NCBI RefSeq assembly: GCF_014643695.1 | Contig: NZ_BMJY01000001.1 | Coordinates: 434,001-498,000 of the forward strand | Reading direction: 5' to 3' | DNA length: 64,000 nucleotides | Source: Microbacterium album | GTDB lineage: Bacteria; Actinomycetota; Actinomycetes; Actinomycetales; Microbacteriaceae | The notes under the pieces: generated by a model | Databases searched by the model: none | What the model was told of the DNA's origin: nothing | Seen by the model: only the letters and a program-made list of their open reading frames with translations | Shown here: piece by piece, positions 12,478-28,239 of the stretch | Numbering within the stretch: position 1 is the first letter of the stretch | How the letters are laid out: the number at the start of each line of letters is the position of its first letter | Program-made: the position numbers and the translations under genes

Positions 12478-13167
12478 ATGGCCCCGTCCCTCGGATCACT
12501 TCCCGCTTCCCCCCGCATCAACCCGAGCATCCTCTCGGCCGACTTCGCCAACATGCAGGCGGAGCTCGCGCGCATCTCGGGGGCCGACTTCGTGCACGTG
12601 GACGTCATGGACAACCACTTCGTGCCGAACCTCACGTTCGGTCCCCAGATGGTCGAGCGGATCCAGGCCACGAGCCCCATCCCGCTCGATGTGCACCTGA
12701 TGATCGATGATCCCGACCGCTGGGCCCCCGGCTACGCGGAGCTGGGCGCCGCGTCCGTCACGTTCCATCTCGAGGCCGCCGACGACCCGATCGCCCTCGC
12801 GCGCCGGCTGCGGGCGATCGGCGCCCGGGCGGGTGTGGCCGTGAAGCCGGACACCGCGGCAGATCCGCTCTTCGAGCACCTGGCGGAGTTCGACCAGATC
12901 CTCGTCATGACGGTGGAGCCGGGCTTCGGGGGCCAGGCCTTTCGGCCCGAGACGATGCCCAAGCTGCGCGGCCTCGCGGACGAGGCGCGCCGGCGCGGCG
13001 CGGACGTCTGGCTGCAGGTCGACGGCGGCATCTCGCTCGAGACGATCGGGGTGGCCGCCGAGGCGGGCGCCGACACTTTCGTCGCGGGATCGGCCGTGTT
13101 CGGATCCGCGGACGTCGACGCCGCGATCGCGGGCCTGCGGGACGCCGCGGCCGCGCACGCGCACTGA
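12478..13167 (+). CDS. rpe: Ribulose-phosphate 3-epimerase
   Basis: This 229-residue TIM-barrel enzyme interconverts ribulose 5-phosphate and xylulose 5-phosphate in the pentose phosphate pathway. Signature segments are INPSILSADFANM at the N-terminus, HVDVMDNHFVPNLTFGP (metal-binding His and Asp), DVHLMI, and the phosphate-binding end VDGGI...GADTFVAGSAVFG. The ATG at 12478 directly follows a -10 hexamer and lacks a ribosome site, so a leaderless message is likely. It stands just before the histidine genes, consistent with supply of pentose phosphates, though it has a separate promoter from hisE. Confidence 0.97.
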   Translation: MAPSLGSLPASPRINPSILSADFANMQAELARISGADFVHVDVMDNHFVPNLTFGPQMVERIQATSPIPLDVHLMIDDPDRWAPGYAELGAASVTFHLEAADDPIALARRLRAIGARAGVAVKPDTAADPLFEHLAEFDQILVMTVEPGFGGQAFRPETMPKLRGLADEARRRGADVWLQVDGGISLETIGVAAEAGADTFVAGSAVFGSADVDAAIAGLRDAAAAHAH

Positions 13168-13197
13168 GAGCCGATCCGGAGCCGCCCGGGCGGGCGG

Positions 13198-13203
13198 TAG
13201 CCT
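13198..13203 (+). promoter_or_regulatory. -10 hexamer of leaderless hisE promoter
   Basis: TAGCCT stands six bases before the GTG of hisE with no ribosome site between, so the hisE-hisG transcript probably begins at the start codon. Confidence 0.6.
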
Positions 13204-13209
13204 TGACGG

Positions 13210-13473
13210 GTGAAGACTTTCGACGAGCTGTTCGCCGAGCTGAGCGAGAAGGCGCAGACGCGACCCGAGGGATCGGGCACGGTCGCGCAGCTCGACGCCG
13301 GCGTGCACGCGATCGGCAAGAAGATCGTCGAGGAGGCCGCCGAGGTCTGGATGGCGGCGGAGTACCAGTCGGACGACGAAGCGGCCGAGGAGATCTCGCA
13401 GCTGCTCTACCACGTGCAGGTGATGATGCTCGCGAAGGGCCTGACGCCCGCCGATGTCTACCGACATCTGTAG
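13210..13473 (+). CDS. hisE: Phosphoribosyl-ATP pyrophosphatase
   Basis: This 87-residue protein is a stand-alone HisE that hydrolyses phosphoribosyl-ATP to phosphoribosyl-AMP, the second step of histidine synthesis. The all-helical MazG-like fold is marked by [15 protein letters not shown] (about residues 37-51) and the following [14 protein letters not shown], whose Glu and Asp residues bind magnesium. It starts with GTG behind a leaderless-type promoter and is followed at once by hisG. The cyclohydrolase partner hisI is also separate, two genes downstream. Confidence 0.95.
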   Translation: MKTFDELFAELSEKAQTRPEGSGTVAQLDAGVHAIGKKIVEEAAEVWMAAEYQSDDEAAEEISQLLYHVQVMMLAKGLTPADVYRHL

Positions 13474-13513
13474 GCCGCCGACCCCCGACGTTCCCCTCCA
13501 CCCGAAAGCCACC

Positions 13514-14353
13514 ATGCTGCGCATCGCCGTCCCGAACAAGGGATCCCTCTCCGAGACCGCCGCCGAGATGCTCGCCGAGGCCGGCTACGCCGGTCGCCGC
13601 GACTCGAAGCAGCTCCACCTGATCGACGCCGCGAACGACGTCGAGTTCTTCTTCCTGCGGCCGCGCGACATCGCGACCTACGTCGCGCTCGGCGCGCTCG
13701 ACGTGGGCATCACCGGCCGCGACCTGCTGCTCGACGTGCGCATGCCGGCGCGCGAGATCGAGGCGCTCGGCTTCGCGGACTCGACGTTCCGGTTCGCGGG
13801 TCCTCCCGGCCGCTTCGCCTCGCTCGAGCAGCTCGAGGGCGTGCGGGTCGCCACCGCGTACCCGGGCCTGGTGGACGCGTTCCTCGACGAGCGCGGCGTC
13901 GCGGTCGACATCGTGCCCCTGGACGGCGCGGTCGAATCGGCCGTCCAGCTCGGCGTGGCCGATGCGGTCGCGGACGTCGTCTCGACCGGCACGACCCTGC
14001 GTCAGGCGGGCCTGGAGATCTTCGGCCCCGTGCTGCTGGAGTCGGAGGCCGTCCTCATCGCCGGTCCCAAGGACGCCGACGGCACCGACACGCTGCTGCG
14101 CCGACTGCGCGGCGTCATGGTGGCGCGCCAGTACGTGATGGTCGACTACGACCTCCCGGCCGCCCTGGTCGACCGCGCGGTCGAGATCGCCTCGGGCATC
14201 GAGTCGCCGACGATCTCGCCGCTGCGGGATCCGGAGTGGGTGGCGGTGCGCGTCATGGTGCCCCGCAAGGGCGTCAACCGCGTCATGGACGAGCTGTACG
14301 AGCTCGGCGCGCGTGCGATCCTCGTCACCGCGATCGACAACGCGAGGCTCTGA
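13514..14353 (+). CDS. hisG: ATP phosphoribosyltransferase
   Basis: This is the first enzyme of histidine synthesis, condensing ATP with PRPP. The 279-residue length is the long form of HisG, whose C-terminal regulatory domain normally carries histidine feedback inhibition. The N-terminus [14 protein letters not shown], the [21 protein letters not shown] segment split around residue 55 and the PRPP loop [15 protein letters not shown] (about 154-168) are characteristic. The ATG at 13514 is preferred to an in-frame ATG 60 bases upstream because the family begins with this motif. It follows hisE by 40 bases. Confidence 0.96.
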   Translation: MLRIAVPNKGSLSETAAEMLAEAGYAGRRDSKQLHLIDAANDVEFFFLRPRDIATYVALGALDVGITGRDLLLDVRMPAREIEALGFADSTFRFAGPPGRFASLEQLEGVRVATAYPGLVDAFLDERGVAVDIVPLDGAVESAVQLGVADAVADVVSTGTTLRQAGLEIFGPVLLESEAVLIAGPKDADGTDTLLRRLRGVMVARQYVMVDYDLPAALVDRAVEIASGIESPTISPLRDPEWVAVRVMVPRKGVNRVMDELYELGARAILVTAIDNARL

Positions 14354-14355
14354 AC

Positions 14356-15117
14356 GTGGCGGTGATCACCCGCGTCATCCCGTGCCTGGATGTGGCCGCC
14401 GGCCGCGTCGTGAAGGGCGTGAACTTCGAGAACCTGCGCGAGATGGGCGATCCGGTCGAGCTGGCCCGCGCCTACTACGCGCAGGGCGCCGACGAGCTGA
14501 CGTTCCTCGACGTCACGGCGACCGTCGACGAGCGCGCGACGATGTACGACGTCGTGCGCCGGACCGCCGAGGCCGTCTTCATCCCGTTGACCGTGGGCGG
14601 CGGCGTGCGGACCGTGACGGACGTCGCGCGGCTCCAGGAGGTCGGGGCGGACAAGGTCGGTGTCAACTCGGCCGCGATCGCGCGGCCGGAGCTGCTGGGC
14701 GAGATCGCCGATCGCTTCGGCGCCCAGGCGCTCGTGCTGTCCCTCGACGTGAAACGCTCGCCCCGCACGCGATCCGGGTTCGTGGTCACGACCCACGGCG
14801 GCCGCCGCGAGACGGACCTGGATGCGCTCGACTGGGCGCGCGAGGCGATCGAGCGCGGAGCGGGGGAGCTGCTGGTCAACTCGATCGACGCCGACGGCAC
14901 GAAGCAGGGATTCGATCTCGAGCTCATCCGGCTCATGCGCGACGTCTCGAGCGTGCCGGTCATCGCATCGGGCGGCGCCGGCGACGCGACGCACTTCGCG
15001 CCCGCCGTGGCCGCCGGTGCCGACGCGGTGCTCGCGGCCAGCGTCTTCCACTCGGGGCAGCTCACGATCGGCGACGTCAAGGCAGCGCTCCGCTCGGCGG
15101 GCATCGAGGCGAGGTGA
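14356..15117 (+). CDS. hisF: Imidazole glycerol phosphate synthase, cyclase subunit
   Basis: This 253-residue (beta-alpha)8 barrel closes the imidazole ring, using ammonia delivered by HisH and releasing AICAR to purine synthesis. [17 protein letters not shown] carries the first catalytic Asp, and [16 protein letters not shown] carries the second, with the phosphate-binding IASGGAGD near the C-terminus. The start is a GTG three bases after the hisG stop. hisH and hisA are not in this window, so the pathway is split between at least two loci. Confidence 0.97.
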   Translation: MAVITRVIPCLDVAAGRVVKGVNFENLREMGDPVELARAYYAQGADELTFLDVTATVDERATMYDVVRRTAEAVFIPLTVGGGVRTVTDVARLQEVGADKVGVNSAAIARPELLGEIADRFGAQALVLSLDVKRSPRTRSGFVVTTHGGRRETDLDALDWAREAIERGAGELLVNSIDADGTKQGFDLELIRLMRDVSSVPVIASGGAGDATHFAPAVAAGADAVLAASVFHSGQLTIGDVKAALRSAGIEAR

Positions 15118-15136
15118 GCGGAGGATGGGAGACGTC

Positions 15137-15532
15137 ATGAGCGACCCGGAGGAGACGGTCGAGGAGAGGATCGCCCGCGTCGCGTTCAACGCCGACGGCC
15201 TGGTCCCCGCGATCGTCCAGCAGTTCGACACCCGCGAGGTGCTCATGCTCGCGTGGATGGACGCGGAGGCCCTGCGGCGGACGCTGACGACGGGACGCGT
15301 GACCTACTGGTCGCGCTCCCGCGGGGAGTACTGGCGCAAGGGCGACACGTCGGGCAATGTCCAGCGGGTCGTCGGCGCGCGCCTCGACTGCGACGGGGAC
15401 GTCGTGCTGCTGCAGGTCGACCAGACCGGCCCCGCCTGCCACACGGGCACGCGCACGTGCTTCGACGCCGACGACCTGCGCCCCGCGGTGGCCGACGTCG
15501 CATCCGGCGGCGGAGCGAGCGGGGCGGCGTGA
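15137..15532 (+). CDS. hisI: Phosphoribosyl-AMP cyclohydrolase
   Basis: This 131-residue metalloenzyme opens the adenine ring of phosphoribosyl-AMP in step three of histidine synthesis. [35 protein letters not shown] and the zinc/magnesium segments [15 protein letters not shown] and [10 protein letters not shown] are standard. The ATG at 15137 has GGGAG five bases upstream; an in-frame ATG at 15125 would add four residues. Its TGA overlaps the GTG of the next membrane-protein gene. In many actinobacteria trpE sits at exactly this junction, and it is missing here. Confidence 0.95.
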   Translation: MSDPEETVEERIARVAFNADGLVPAIVQQFDTREVLMLAWMDAEALRRTLTTGRVTYWSRSRGEYWRKGDTSGNVQRVVGARLDCDGDVVLLQVDQTGPACHTGTRTCFDADDLRPAVADVASGGGASGAA

Positions 15533-16116
15533 GCCTGCGCTCGCGAGCCCGTTCGCTGTCTGTCGTCGCGATTCTCGCGGCGGGGGGCACCGGGCTCATC
15601 GGGTCCACCCAGACGTGGCTCGTCGCGCACGTGGCGCAGGAGGAGCTCGCCGTGCCCGGCGCCTCCGCCGTGCCCGTGCTGCAGCCGCTCATGCTCACGG
15701 CTCTCGCCCTCGGGCTCGTGCTGAGCCTCGTCGGGCCCGTGCTCCGGCACGTGCTCGGCGCGCTGGCCGTGCTGCTGGGCGCCGTCGTCGCGTGGCTCGT
15801 CGCGCCGGTCGCCGTCGCGCCCGGGGTCACGGCCGTCGCGTCGGCCGTGACGGAGCGGACGGGGATCGCGGGGGAGGGCATCGCCGACCTGGTCGGGCGC
15901 ATCGACGCCACGCCCTGGCCGTGGGTCACGCTCGCCGCGTCCGTCATCCTGGTCGGCGCGGGCGGCTTCGTGCTGGCCACGGCCCGAGCGTGGCCGCGCT
16001 CCGGGCGCCGGTACGACACGGACCGGGCGTCCGCGGCACCGGCTGCCGCGAGCGGCCCGCTCGACGCGGTCGACTCCTGGGACGAGCTGTCCCGCGGCGA
16101 CGACCCGACCAGATGA
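15529..16116 (+). CDS. Trp-region conserved membrane protein (Trp_oprn_chp family)
   Basis: This 195-residue protein has four hydrophobic segments (about residues 10-28, 50-72, 75-95 and 128-150) with an extracytoplasmic loop after the first, and a hydrophilic C-terminal tail. It matches the family of unknown function found beside trp genes in actinobacteria (trp region conserved hypothetical membrane protein). It begins with GTG in a GTGA overlap with hisI and precedes the HGxxPAAW protein and trpC. A role in tryptophan metabolism or transport is suggested only by position. Confidence 0.85.
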   Translation: MSLRSRARSLSVVAILAAGGTGLIGSTQTWLVAHVAQEELAVPGASAVPVLQPLMLTALALGLVLSLVGPVLRHVLGALAVLLGAVVAWLVAPVAVAPGVTAVASAVTERTGIAGEGIADLVGRIDATPWPWVTLAASVILVGAGGFVLATARAWPRSGRRYDTDRASAAPAAASGPLDAVDSWDELSRGDDPTR

Positions 16117-16230
16117 CACGGGTCGAAGACACGGCTCCGACGACAGGGGCCGCGGCGCCGCTATCGGCGGCCTCCCCGCGGCTCCCGATAGACTTTCCGA
16201 CGTCCCACCCACCGAAGGAGAACACACGAG

Positions 16231-16461
16231 ATGAGCAACGCAACCGGCGACCCCGGCCACGGACACTCGCCCGCAGCCTGGACGGCGGTGATCATCATGC
16301 TGGTCGCGATCTCGATCGGCACCGCCGCTCTGTTCTTCGAACAGATCTGGCTCGTGTGGGCCTCCGCCGGCCTGGTCCTCGTCGGCGCGATCGTCGGGTG
16401 GATCATGACGAAGGCCGGCTACGGCGCCGGAGGCCCGAAGTCCAATCCGAAGGCGCACTGA
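16231..16461 (+). CDS. HGxxPAAW motif small membrane protein
   Basis: This 76-residue protein carries the name-giving motif HGHSPAAW near the N-terminus (about residues 9-16) followed by two transmembrane helices (about 19-37 and 42-60) and a short Gly/Lys-rich tail. The family is restricted to actinobacteria and lies next to trpC; its function is unknown. AAGGAG stands nine bases before the ATG, and a TAGACT hexamer at 16189-16194 could be its own -10. Its stop shares one base with the trpC start (TGATG), indicating coupling. Confidence 0.9.
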   Translation: MSNATGDPGHGHSPAAWTAVIIMLVAISIGTAALFFEQIWLVWASAGLVLVGAIVGWIMTKAGYGAGGPKSNPKAH

Positions 16462-17240
16462 TGCTGCTCGCCGACCTGACGGCGGGCGCGGTCGAGGACG
16501 CGGAGAGCCGCCGCCTCAGCCGCTCTCTCGCGCAGGTCGAGCGGGACGCGCTGGCGCAGTCTCCCGCGCGCGACGCCCTGGCGGCGCTCGCTCCCGCAGA
16601 CCGGGTGCGGATCATCGCCGAGGTCAAGCGCGCGAGCCCCTCGCGCGGTGATCTCGCCGCGATCCCGGATCCGGCCCGTCAGGCCCGCCTCTATGAGGAG
16701 GGCGGCGCGAGCGCGATCAGCGTCCTGACCGAGCAGCGCCGCTTCAAGGGCAGCCTCGACGACCTCGCGGCCGTGCGCGGCGCGGTGTCGCTGCCCGTCC
16801 TGCGCAAGGACTTCATCGCGACGCCCTACCAGGTGCTCGAGGCGCGGGCCGCGGGGGCCGACCTCGTGCTGCTGATCGTCGCGGCGCTCGACCAGCCGCT
16901 GCTCGCGGAACTGTACGCGCTCGTGCGCGAGCTCGGCATGACGCCGCTCGTCGAGACGCACTCGGCCGAGGAGGTCGACCGGGCCGCGGAGCTGGGCGCC
17001 GAGCTCATCGGCGTGAACGCGCGCGACCTGTCCACCTTCGAGCTCGACCGCGACCTCTTCGGCCGCCTCGTGGACCGCATCCCCGCGGGAGCGGTCAAGG
17101 TCGCCGAGTCCGCCGTGCTGCAGCCGGAGGACGTGGCCCACTATCGCGCAGCGGGCGCGGACGTGGTGCTCATCGGCGAGGCCCTCGTGACGGGAGGCCC
17201 CGTGGCGACCCTGCACACGTTCCTGGAGGCCGGATCATGA
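16461..17240 (+). CDS. trpC: Indole-3-glycerol phosphate synthase
   Basis: This 259-residue TIM barrel converts CdRP to indole-3-glycerol phosphate in tryptophan synthesis. [15 protein letters not shown] holds the catalytic Lys, [17 protein letters not shown] and [20 protein letters not shown] hold further active-site residues, and [13 protein letters not shown] and VAESAV complete the signature. It is a monofunctional TrpC without a fused PRAI domain. The ATG overlaps the preceding stop, and its own TGA overlaps trpB by four bases, so trpC-trpB-trpA form a tightly coupled unit. Confidence 0.97.
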   Translation: MLLADLTAGAVEDAESRRLSRSLAQVERDALAQSPARDALAALAPADRVRIIAEVKRASPSRGDLAAIPDPARQARLYEEGGASAISVLTEQRRFKGSLDDLAAVRGAVSLPVLRKDFIATPYQVLEARAAGADLVLLIVAALDQPLLAELYALVRELGMTPLVETHSAEEVDRAAELGAELIGVNARDLSTFELDRDLFGRLVDRIPAGAVKVAESAVLQPEDVAHYRAAGADVVLIGEALVTGGPVATLHTFLEAGS

Positions 17241-18475
17241 GCGAGCCAGTCAGCCGTCCCGAGACGAGCCTGCGCGATCAGCCCGGCCCGTTCTTCGGGG
17301 ACTTCGGCGGGCGCTTCATGCCCGAGTCGCTCGTGGCCGCGATCGACGAGCTGGCGCAGGCCCACGCCGATGCGATGGCCGATACCGGCTTCCGCGCCGA
17401 GCTGGCGGGCCTGCTCGGCGACTACGCCGGCCGCCCCTCGGCGCTCACCGAGGTGCCGCGCTTCGCCGAGCACGCGGGCGGCGCGCGCATCTTCCTCAAG
17501 CGCGAGGACCTCAACCACACCGGCTCGCACAAGATCAACAACGTGCTCGGGCAGGCGCTGCTGACGAAGCGGCTCGGCAAGACGCGCGTGATCGCGGAGA
17601 CCGGCGCGGGTCAGCACGGCGTGGCGACCGCGACCGCGGCCGCGCTGTTCGGCATGGACTGCACGATCTACATGGGCGAGGTCGACACCGAGCGCCAGGC
17701 GCTCAACGTCGCACGCATGCGTCTCCTGGGCGCGGAGGTGGTGCCCGTGACGACCGGGTCCCGCACGCTCAAGGACGCGATCAACGAGGCCTACCGCGAC
17801 TGGGTCGCGAGCGTCGAGACGACCAACTACATCTTCGGCACGGCCGCGGGGCCGCACCCCTTCCCGGCCATGGTCCGTGACTTCCAGAAGATCATCTCGG
17901 AGGAGGCCCGCGGGCAGCTGCTCGATCGCGTCGGCCGTCTCCCGGACGCCGTGCTGGCCTGCGTCGGCGGCGGTTCGAACGCGATCGGCATGTTCGACGC
18001 GTTCCTGGACGACGAGGGCGTGCGCCTGTTCGGGGTGGAGGCCGCCGGCGACGGCGTCGACACCCCACGGCACGCCGCGTCCATCGGCCGCGGCCGTTCG
18101 GGCGTACTGCACGGCGCGCGCACGTTCGTCCTCCAGGACGAGGACGGGCAGACGCTCGAGTCCCACTCGATCTCGGCGGGGCTCGACTATCCGGGCGTCG
18201 GCCCCGAGCACGCGTGGCTGGCCTCGATCGGCCGCGCGGAGTACATCCCCGCGACCGATGACGAGGCGATGCAGGCGCTGCGGCTGCTGAGTCGCACCGA
18301 GGGCATCATCCCGGCGATCGAGTCGGCGCACGCGCTGGCGGGCGCCATCCGGATCGGACGCGAGCTCGGGCCGGACGCGATCCTGGCCGTGTGCCTGTCC
18401 GGCCGGGGCGACAAGGACATGGACACCGCGGCACGGTACTTCGACCTCTACGACCGCGAGGGAGCGGAGTCATGA
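17237..18475 (+). CDS. trpB: Tryptophan synthase beta chain
   Basis: This 412-residue PLP enzyme joins indole to serine to give tryptophan. The PLP lysine lies in [14 protein letters not shown] (about residues 91-104), the indole-site Glu in [14 protein letters not shown], and the PLP phosphate loop is [12 protein letters not shown] (about 239-250). It is the conventional TrpB1 type that works as a complex with TrpA. It starts in an ATGA overlap with trpC and ends overlapping the trpA start. Confidence 0.98.
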   Translation: MSEPVSRPETSLRDQPGPFFGDFGGRFMPESLVAAIDELAQAHADAMADTGFRAELAGLLGDYAGRPSALTEVPRFAEHAGGARIFLKREDLNHTGSHKINNVLGQALLTKRLGKTRVIAETGAGQHGVATATAAALFGMDCTIYMGEVDTERQALNVARMRLLGAEVVPVTTGSRTLKDAINEAYRDWVASVETTNYIFGTAAGPHPFPAMVRDFQKIISEEARGQLLDRVGRLPDAVLACVGGGSNAIGMFDAFLDDEGVRLFGVEAAGDGVDTPRHAASIGRGRSGVLHGARTFVLQDEDGQTLESHSISAGLDYPGVGPEHAWLASIGRAEYIPATDDEAMQALRLLSRTEGIIPAIESAHALAGAIRIGRELGPDAILAVCLSGRGDKDMDTAARYFDLYDREGAES

Positions 18476-19284
18476 CCGCGGAGCGCACCCGGACGAGCAG
18501 CGTCGAACGGGCGATCGCCGCGGCGCACGCGCAGGGACGCGGCGCGTTCGTCGGGTACCTGCCCGTCGGCTACCCCGATCTCGCCACGAGCATCGAGGCG
18601 GCCGTCACGCTGGCCGAGAACGGCGTCGACGTCATCGAGCTCGGTCCGCCCTACAGCGACCCCGTGATGGACGGGCCCGTCATCCAGGAGGCGACGCAGG
18701 CCGCGCTGGCGGCGGGCTTCCGGACACGGGACCTGTTCACGGCGCTGCGGGAGATCACGTCGCGCGTCGACGTGCCCGTGCTCGTCATGACGTACTGGAA
18801 CCCCGTCGTGCAGTACGGCGTCGACCGCTACGCCGACGACCTGGCGGCGGCGGGAGGGGCGGGGCTCATCACTCCCGACATCACTCCCGAGTCGGCTCCC
18901 GAGTGGATCGCCGCCAGCGAGCGCACGGGCCTGGACCGTGTGTTCCTCGCGGCGCCGACGTCGAGCGACGAGCGGCTCGGCCTCGTGGTGCGGAACACGA
19001 CCGGCTTCGTCTACACCGTCTCCACGATGGGCATCACGGGAGAGCGCGCGCAGCTCGACGCCGCGGCGCGCACGCTGGTCGAGCGCCTGCGCGCGCACGG
19101 GGCGCCGCGCGCCTGCGTCGGCATCGGCATCTCCACGGCCGAGCAGGTCTCGGGCGTGCTCGAGTACGCCGACGGCGCGATCGTGGGGACGGCCCTCGTG
19201 CGGGCTCTGCGCGACGGCGGCCTCGAGCAGCTCGCGCGCACGACCCGTGAGCTCGCGTCCGGCACCGTGCTCCCGGCGAACTAG
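18472..19284 (+). CDS. trpA: Tryptophan synthase alpha chain
   Basis: This 270-residue TIM barrel cleaves indole-3-glycerol phosphate to indole and glyceraldehyde 3-phosphate, passing indole through the tunnel to TrpB. The catalytic Glu and Asp are in [19 protein letters not shown] (about residues 53-71), and the phosphate-binding end is [11 protein letters not shown] followed by GAIVGTALV. The start has GGAG six bases upstream and overlaps trpB in ATGA. lgt follows eleven bases later but has its own -10 hexamer near the trpA stop. Confidence 0.97.
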   Translation: MTAERTRTSSVERAIAAAHAQGRGAFVGYLPVGYPDLATSIEAAVTLAENGVDVIELGPPYSDPVMDGPVIQEATQAALAAGFRTRDLFTALREITSRVDVPVLVMTYWNPVVQYGVDRYADDLAAAGGAGLITPDITPESAPEWIAASERTGLDRVFLAAPTSSDERLGLVVRNTTGFVYTVSTMGITGERAQLDAAARTLVERLRAHGAPRACVGIGISTAEQVSGVLEYADGAIVGTALVRALRDGGLEQLARTTRELASGTVLPAN

Positions 19285-19287
19285 ACT
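19282..19287 (+). promoter_or_regulatory. -10 hexamer of lgt promoter (leaderless type)
   Basis: TAGACT overlaps the trpA stop codon and lies seven bases before the ATG of lgt. It gives lgt a leaderless transcript in addition to any read-through from trp. Confidence 0.5.
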
Positions 19288-19294
19288 CGGCATC

Positions 19295-20320
19295 ATGCTG
19301 TCTTCCGCCCTGCCATCGGGTGTCTTCGCCGCTGACGTCGTGACCCGTGTCGTCACGAGCATCCCCAGCCCTTCCGTGAGCTACATCGAGGTGGGTCCCC
19401 TGCGGATCCACTTCTATGCGCTGTGCATCATGGTCGGCATCGTCGTGGCCACCATCATGACGAACCGCCGCCTGGTGAAGCGCGGCGCCGAGCCCTGGGT
19501 CGTCATCGACATCGCCCTCCTCGCGGTGCCGCTGGCGATCGTCGGCGCGCGCGCGTACCACGTCCTCACGCACGCGAACTTCTACTTCGGGCAGGGCCGT
19601 GACTGGTGGAACCCCTTCGTGCCGGACGCCATCTGGAACATCTGGGACGGTGGAATCGCGATCTTCGGCGCCCTCATCGGCGGCGCGGTCGGCGCGTGGC
19701 TGGGCTGCCGCTGGACCGGTATCCGATTCTGGACGTTCGCGGACGCGCTGGCCCCCGGCCTCCTGCTGGCGCAGGCGATCGGGCGCGTGGGCAACTGGTT
19801 CAACCAGGAGCTGTTCGGCTGGCCCACGGACCTGCCGTGGGGCCTCGAGATCGACGCGGGCAATGCCGCCATCCCGGCCGGTCTGGAGCCCGGCACGCTG
19901 TTCCACCCGACGTTCCTCTACGAGGTGGTCTGGAACACCCTGGGCGTTCTCGTGCTCCTCTGGCTCGGTCGCCGGCTGCGTATGCAGTGGGGGCGCCTGT
20001 TCGCGACGTACCTCATCTGGTACGGCGCGGGACGGGTCGTCTGGGAGACCATCCGGATCGACCCGAGCGAGATCTACCTCGGCCTGCGCACCAACGTGTG
20101 GGCCGCGCTCTTCGGCATCGTCGTGGGCATCGTCATCCTGCTCGTGCAGCGTCGTCACCTGGGTCTCGAGCCCTCGCCGTACGTGCCGGGACGTCGGGGC
20201 GGCGGCGCCGACGCGCTACAATCGGAAGACCCCAGCGACTTCGTCGACGTCAGCGCACCGCCTGCGTCGGAGGTCGATCCCCACCCGGCCGCAGCCACGA
20301 GCACCGCAGCCGCGAAGTAA
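19295..20320 (+). CDS. lgt: Prolipoprotein diacylglyceryl transferase
   Basis: This 341-residue integral membrane enzyme moves diacylglycerol from phosphatidylglycerol to the lipobox Cys of prolipoproteins. Seven hydrophobic helices are visible, and the Lgt signature GRVGNWFNQELFGWPT (about residues 165-180) contains the essential Arg-Gly-Asn residues. IHFYALCIMVGI near the N-terminus is also typical. The C-terminal ~45 residues are a hydrophilic Pro/Ala-rich tail beyond the catalytic core, as in many actinobacterial Lgt proteins. The gene sits between trp and glt genes, the conserved order in this phylum. Confidence 0.95.
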   Translation: MLSSALPSGVFAADVVTRVVTSIPSPSVSYIEVGPLRIHFYALCIMVGIVVATIMTNRRLVKRGAEPWVVIDIALLAVPLAIVGARAYHVLTHANFYFGQGRDWWNPFVPDAIWNIWDGGIAIFGALIGGAVGAWLGCRWTGIRFWTFADALAPGLLLAQAIGRVGNWFNQELFGWPTDLPWGLEIDAGNAAIPAGLEPGTLFHPTFLYEVVWNTLGVLVLLWLGRRLRMQWGRLFATYLIWYGAGRVVWETIRIDPSEIYLGLRTNVWAALFGIVVGIVILLVQRRHLGLEPSPYVPGRRGGGADALQSEDPSDFVDVSAPPASEVDPHPAAATSTAAAK

Positions 20321-20438
20321 CGCCGACGCCGGCATGAGCGCGCGGCAGACTTTGCCGGCGGCTCGCGGCCATGCACCTCCTGCAGCAGTACAGGGCCGAC
20401 GTCGTCCCGGCTGAGCACCAAACCGAAGGACGGTAGTC

Positions 20439-25017
<4,579 letters not shown>

Positions 25018-25025
<8 letters not shown>

Positions 25026-26484
25026 CCCCAAAGGCTTTCTGAAGGTGACCGAGCGGGAGCTTCCCGACCGTCGCCCCGTGCCCGTGCGCATCCTCGACTG
25101 GAAGGAGGTGTACGAGCCGGGCGACTCGGCCGTGCTCCGCCGGCAGGCGGGCCGCTGCATGGACTGCGGCATCCCGTTCTGTCACCAGGGCTGCCCGCTC
25201 GGCAACCTCATCCCCGAGTGGAACGACCTGATGTGGCGTGGCGAGGGACGCACCGCGATCGAGCGTCTGCACGCGACCAACAACTTCCCGGAGTTCACGG
25301 GGCGCCTGTGTCCCGCGCCGTGCGAGAGCGCGTGCGTGCTGGGCATCAACCAGCCCCCGGTCACGATCAAGCAGATCGAGGTCTCGACGATCGACGAGGC
25401 GTTCGCCAACGGCTGGGTCGACCCCAAGCCCCCGGGGCGTCTCACGGGCAAGACCGTCGCGGTGGTCGGCTCGGGGCCCGCGGGGCTCGCGGCTGCTCAG
25501 CAGCTCACTCGCGCGGGGCACACCGTCGCGGTGTACGAGCGCGACGACCGCATCGGCGGCCTGCTGCGCTACGGGATCCCCGACTTCAAGATGGAGAAGC
25601 GCCACATCGACGCGCGCCTGCGTCAGATGCAGGACGAGGGCACCCGCTTCCGGGCGGGCGTCGAGATCGGCAAGGACATCAGCTGGAGCGACCTGCGCGC
25701 CCGTTACGACGCGGTCGTCATCGCCACCGGCGCCACGGTGCCCCGCGATCTTCCGCTGCCCGGCCGGGAGCTGGACGGAGTCCACTTCGCGATGGAGTAC
25801 CTCGTCGAGGCCAACAAGGCCGTCGCGGGCGACCAGGTGCCGAACCAGATCTCGGCGGAGGGCAAGCACGTCGTCGTGATCGGCGGCGGCGACACCGGCG
25901 CCGACTGCATCGGCACCGCTCACCGTCAGGGTGCGCTGAGCGTGACGAACCTCGCGATCGGCAAGCGGCCCGCCGACGAGCGGCCCGAGGACCAGCCCTG
26001 GCCCATGACCCCGACCGTGTTCGAGGTGCAGTCGGCCCACGAGGAGGGCGGCGAGCGTCAGTTCCTCGCGTCCACGGTCGAGTTCGTCGGGAACGCCGCG
26101 GGCGAGGTGCGCGCGCTGCGGGTCGCCGAGACCGAGTTCGTCGACGGCCGCCGTGTCCCCAAGGCCGGCACCGAGCGGGAGATCCCGGCCGACCTCGTGC
26201 TGATCGCGATGGGCTTCACCGGCCCGGAGCGCACCTCGCTCGAGGAGCAGCTGCAGACGCAGTTCACCTCGCGCGGCAACGTGGATCGGGACGCCGCCTT
26301 CCAGTCGACCGCACCCGGCGTGTTCGTCGCCGGTGACGCGGGCCGCGGCCAGTCGCTGATCGTGTGGGCCATCGCAGAGGGCCGCTCGGTCGCGGCCGAG
26401 GTCGACAGCTACCTGATGGGCGAGACGGCGCTGCCCGCGCCGGTGCGCCCGACGGATGTCGCGATCGGTCTGCAGCCCGCGTAG
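25018..26484 (+). CDS. gltD: Glutamate synthase (NADPH), small subunit
   Basis: This 488-residue flavoprotein passes electrons from NADPH through FAD and iron-sulfur clusters to GltB. The N-terminal Cys cluster [16 protein letters not shown] (about residues 47-62) binds 4Fe-4S clusters, the FAD motif is [13 protein letters not shown] (~151-163) and the NADPH motif is [13 protein letters not shown] (~288-300), with [16 protein letters not shown] near the C-terminus. The GTG start lies inside gltB, ensuring stoichiometric synthesis of the two subunits. Confidence 0.97.
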
Positions 26485-26501
26485 GCTGACGAGCGAACCC
26501 G

Positions 26502-26543
26502 GGGGCGACGTCGCGAGGATCGGAAGTTCCGCGGCGTCGCCCC
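26502..26543 (+). terminator. Long GC hairpin after gltD
   Basis: GGGGCGACGTCGCG at 26502-26515 pairs with CGCGGCGTCGCCCC at 26530-26543 (14 bp with one G-U), with a 14-base loop. There is no U tract, so it is either a tract-less terminator for gltBD or a structure in the pyk leader, ending 21 bases before the pyk ATG. Confidence 0.5.
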
Positions 26544-26564
26544 GACTCATCCTGTGCGGAAGGT

Positions 26565-28016
<1,452 letters not shown>

Positions 28017-28035
28017 TCGGGGCGTCTCCGACGCG

Positions 28036-28083
28036 ACTACCGCCTCGGCTGCGCTCCGCGCGCGCCGAGGCGGTAGTGTCTTT
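28036..28083 (+). terminator. Rho-independent terminator after pyk
   Basis: A perfect 14-bp stem (ACTACCGCCTCGGC at 28036-28049 with GCCGAGGCGGTAGT at 28064-28077) with a 14-base loop is followed by GTCTTT. It ends pyk transcription five bases before the tRNA gene begins. Confidence 0.85.
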
Positions 28084-28087
28084 CGGG

Positions 28088-28170
28088 GCCGGTGTGGCGG
28101 AATGGCAGACGCGGCGCACTCAAAATGCGCTGTCCGCAAGGGCGTGTGGGTTCGAGTCCCACCACCGGCA
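28088..28170 (+). tRNA. tRNA-Leu (anticodon CAA)
   Basis: This 83-base class II tRNA has a seven-base acceptor stem (GCCGGTG with CACCGGC), discriminator A at 28170, an anticodon loop CTCAAAA giving anticodon CAA, a long variable arm around GTCC-GCAA-GGGC, and a T arm with GGTTCGAGTCC. The terminal CCA is not encoded. It reads UUG, a rare leucine codon in such GC-rich genomes. It lies immediately behind the pyk terminator. Confidence 0.95.
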
Positions 28171-28227
28171 CGAACGTCCGTGGACAGGGCGCGGCGTGTG
28201 GCACGCTGTCTCCCAGACCGCACGAAC

Positions 28228-28233
28228 TAGGAT
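28228..28233 (+). promoter_or_regulatory. -10 hexamer of leaderless pdtaR-like gene
   Basis: TAGGAT lies six bases before the GTG of the response regulator with no ribosome site between, so a leaderless transcript is likely. Confidence 0.65.
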
Positions 28234-28239
28234 GGGCGA

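Noticed and set aside
15117-15137. A trp attenuator or T-box before the trp genes
   Set aside because: hisI, the membrane gene, HGxxPAAW and trpC are joined by overlaps or short gaps with no room for a leader peptide and terminator.
28088-28170. A bldA-like tRNA-Leu reading UUA
   Set aside because: The anticodon loop is CTCAAAA, giving CAA (UUG), not TAA.
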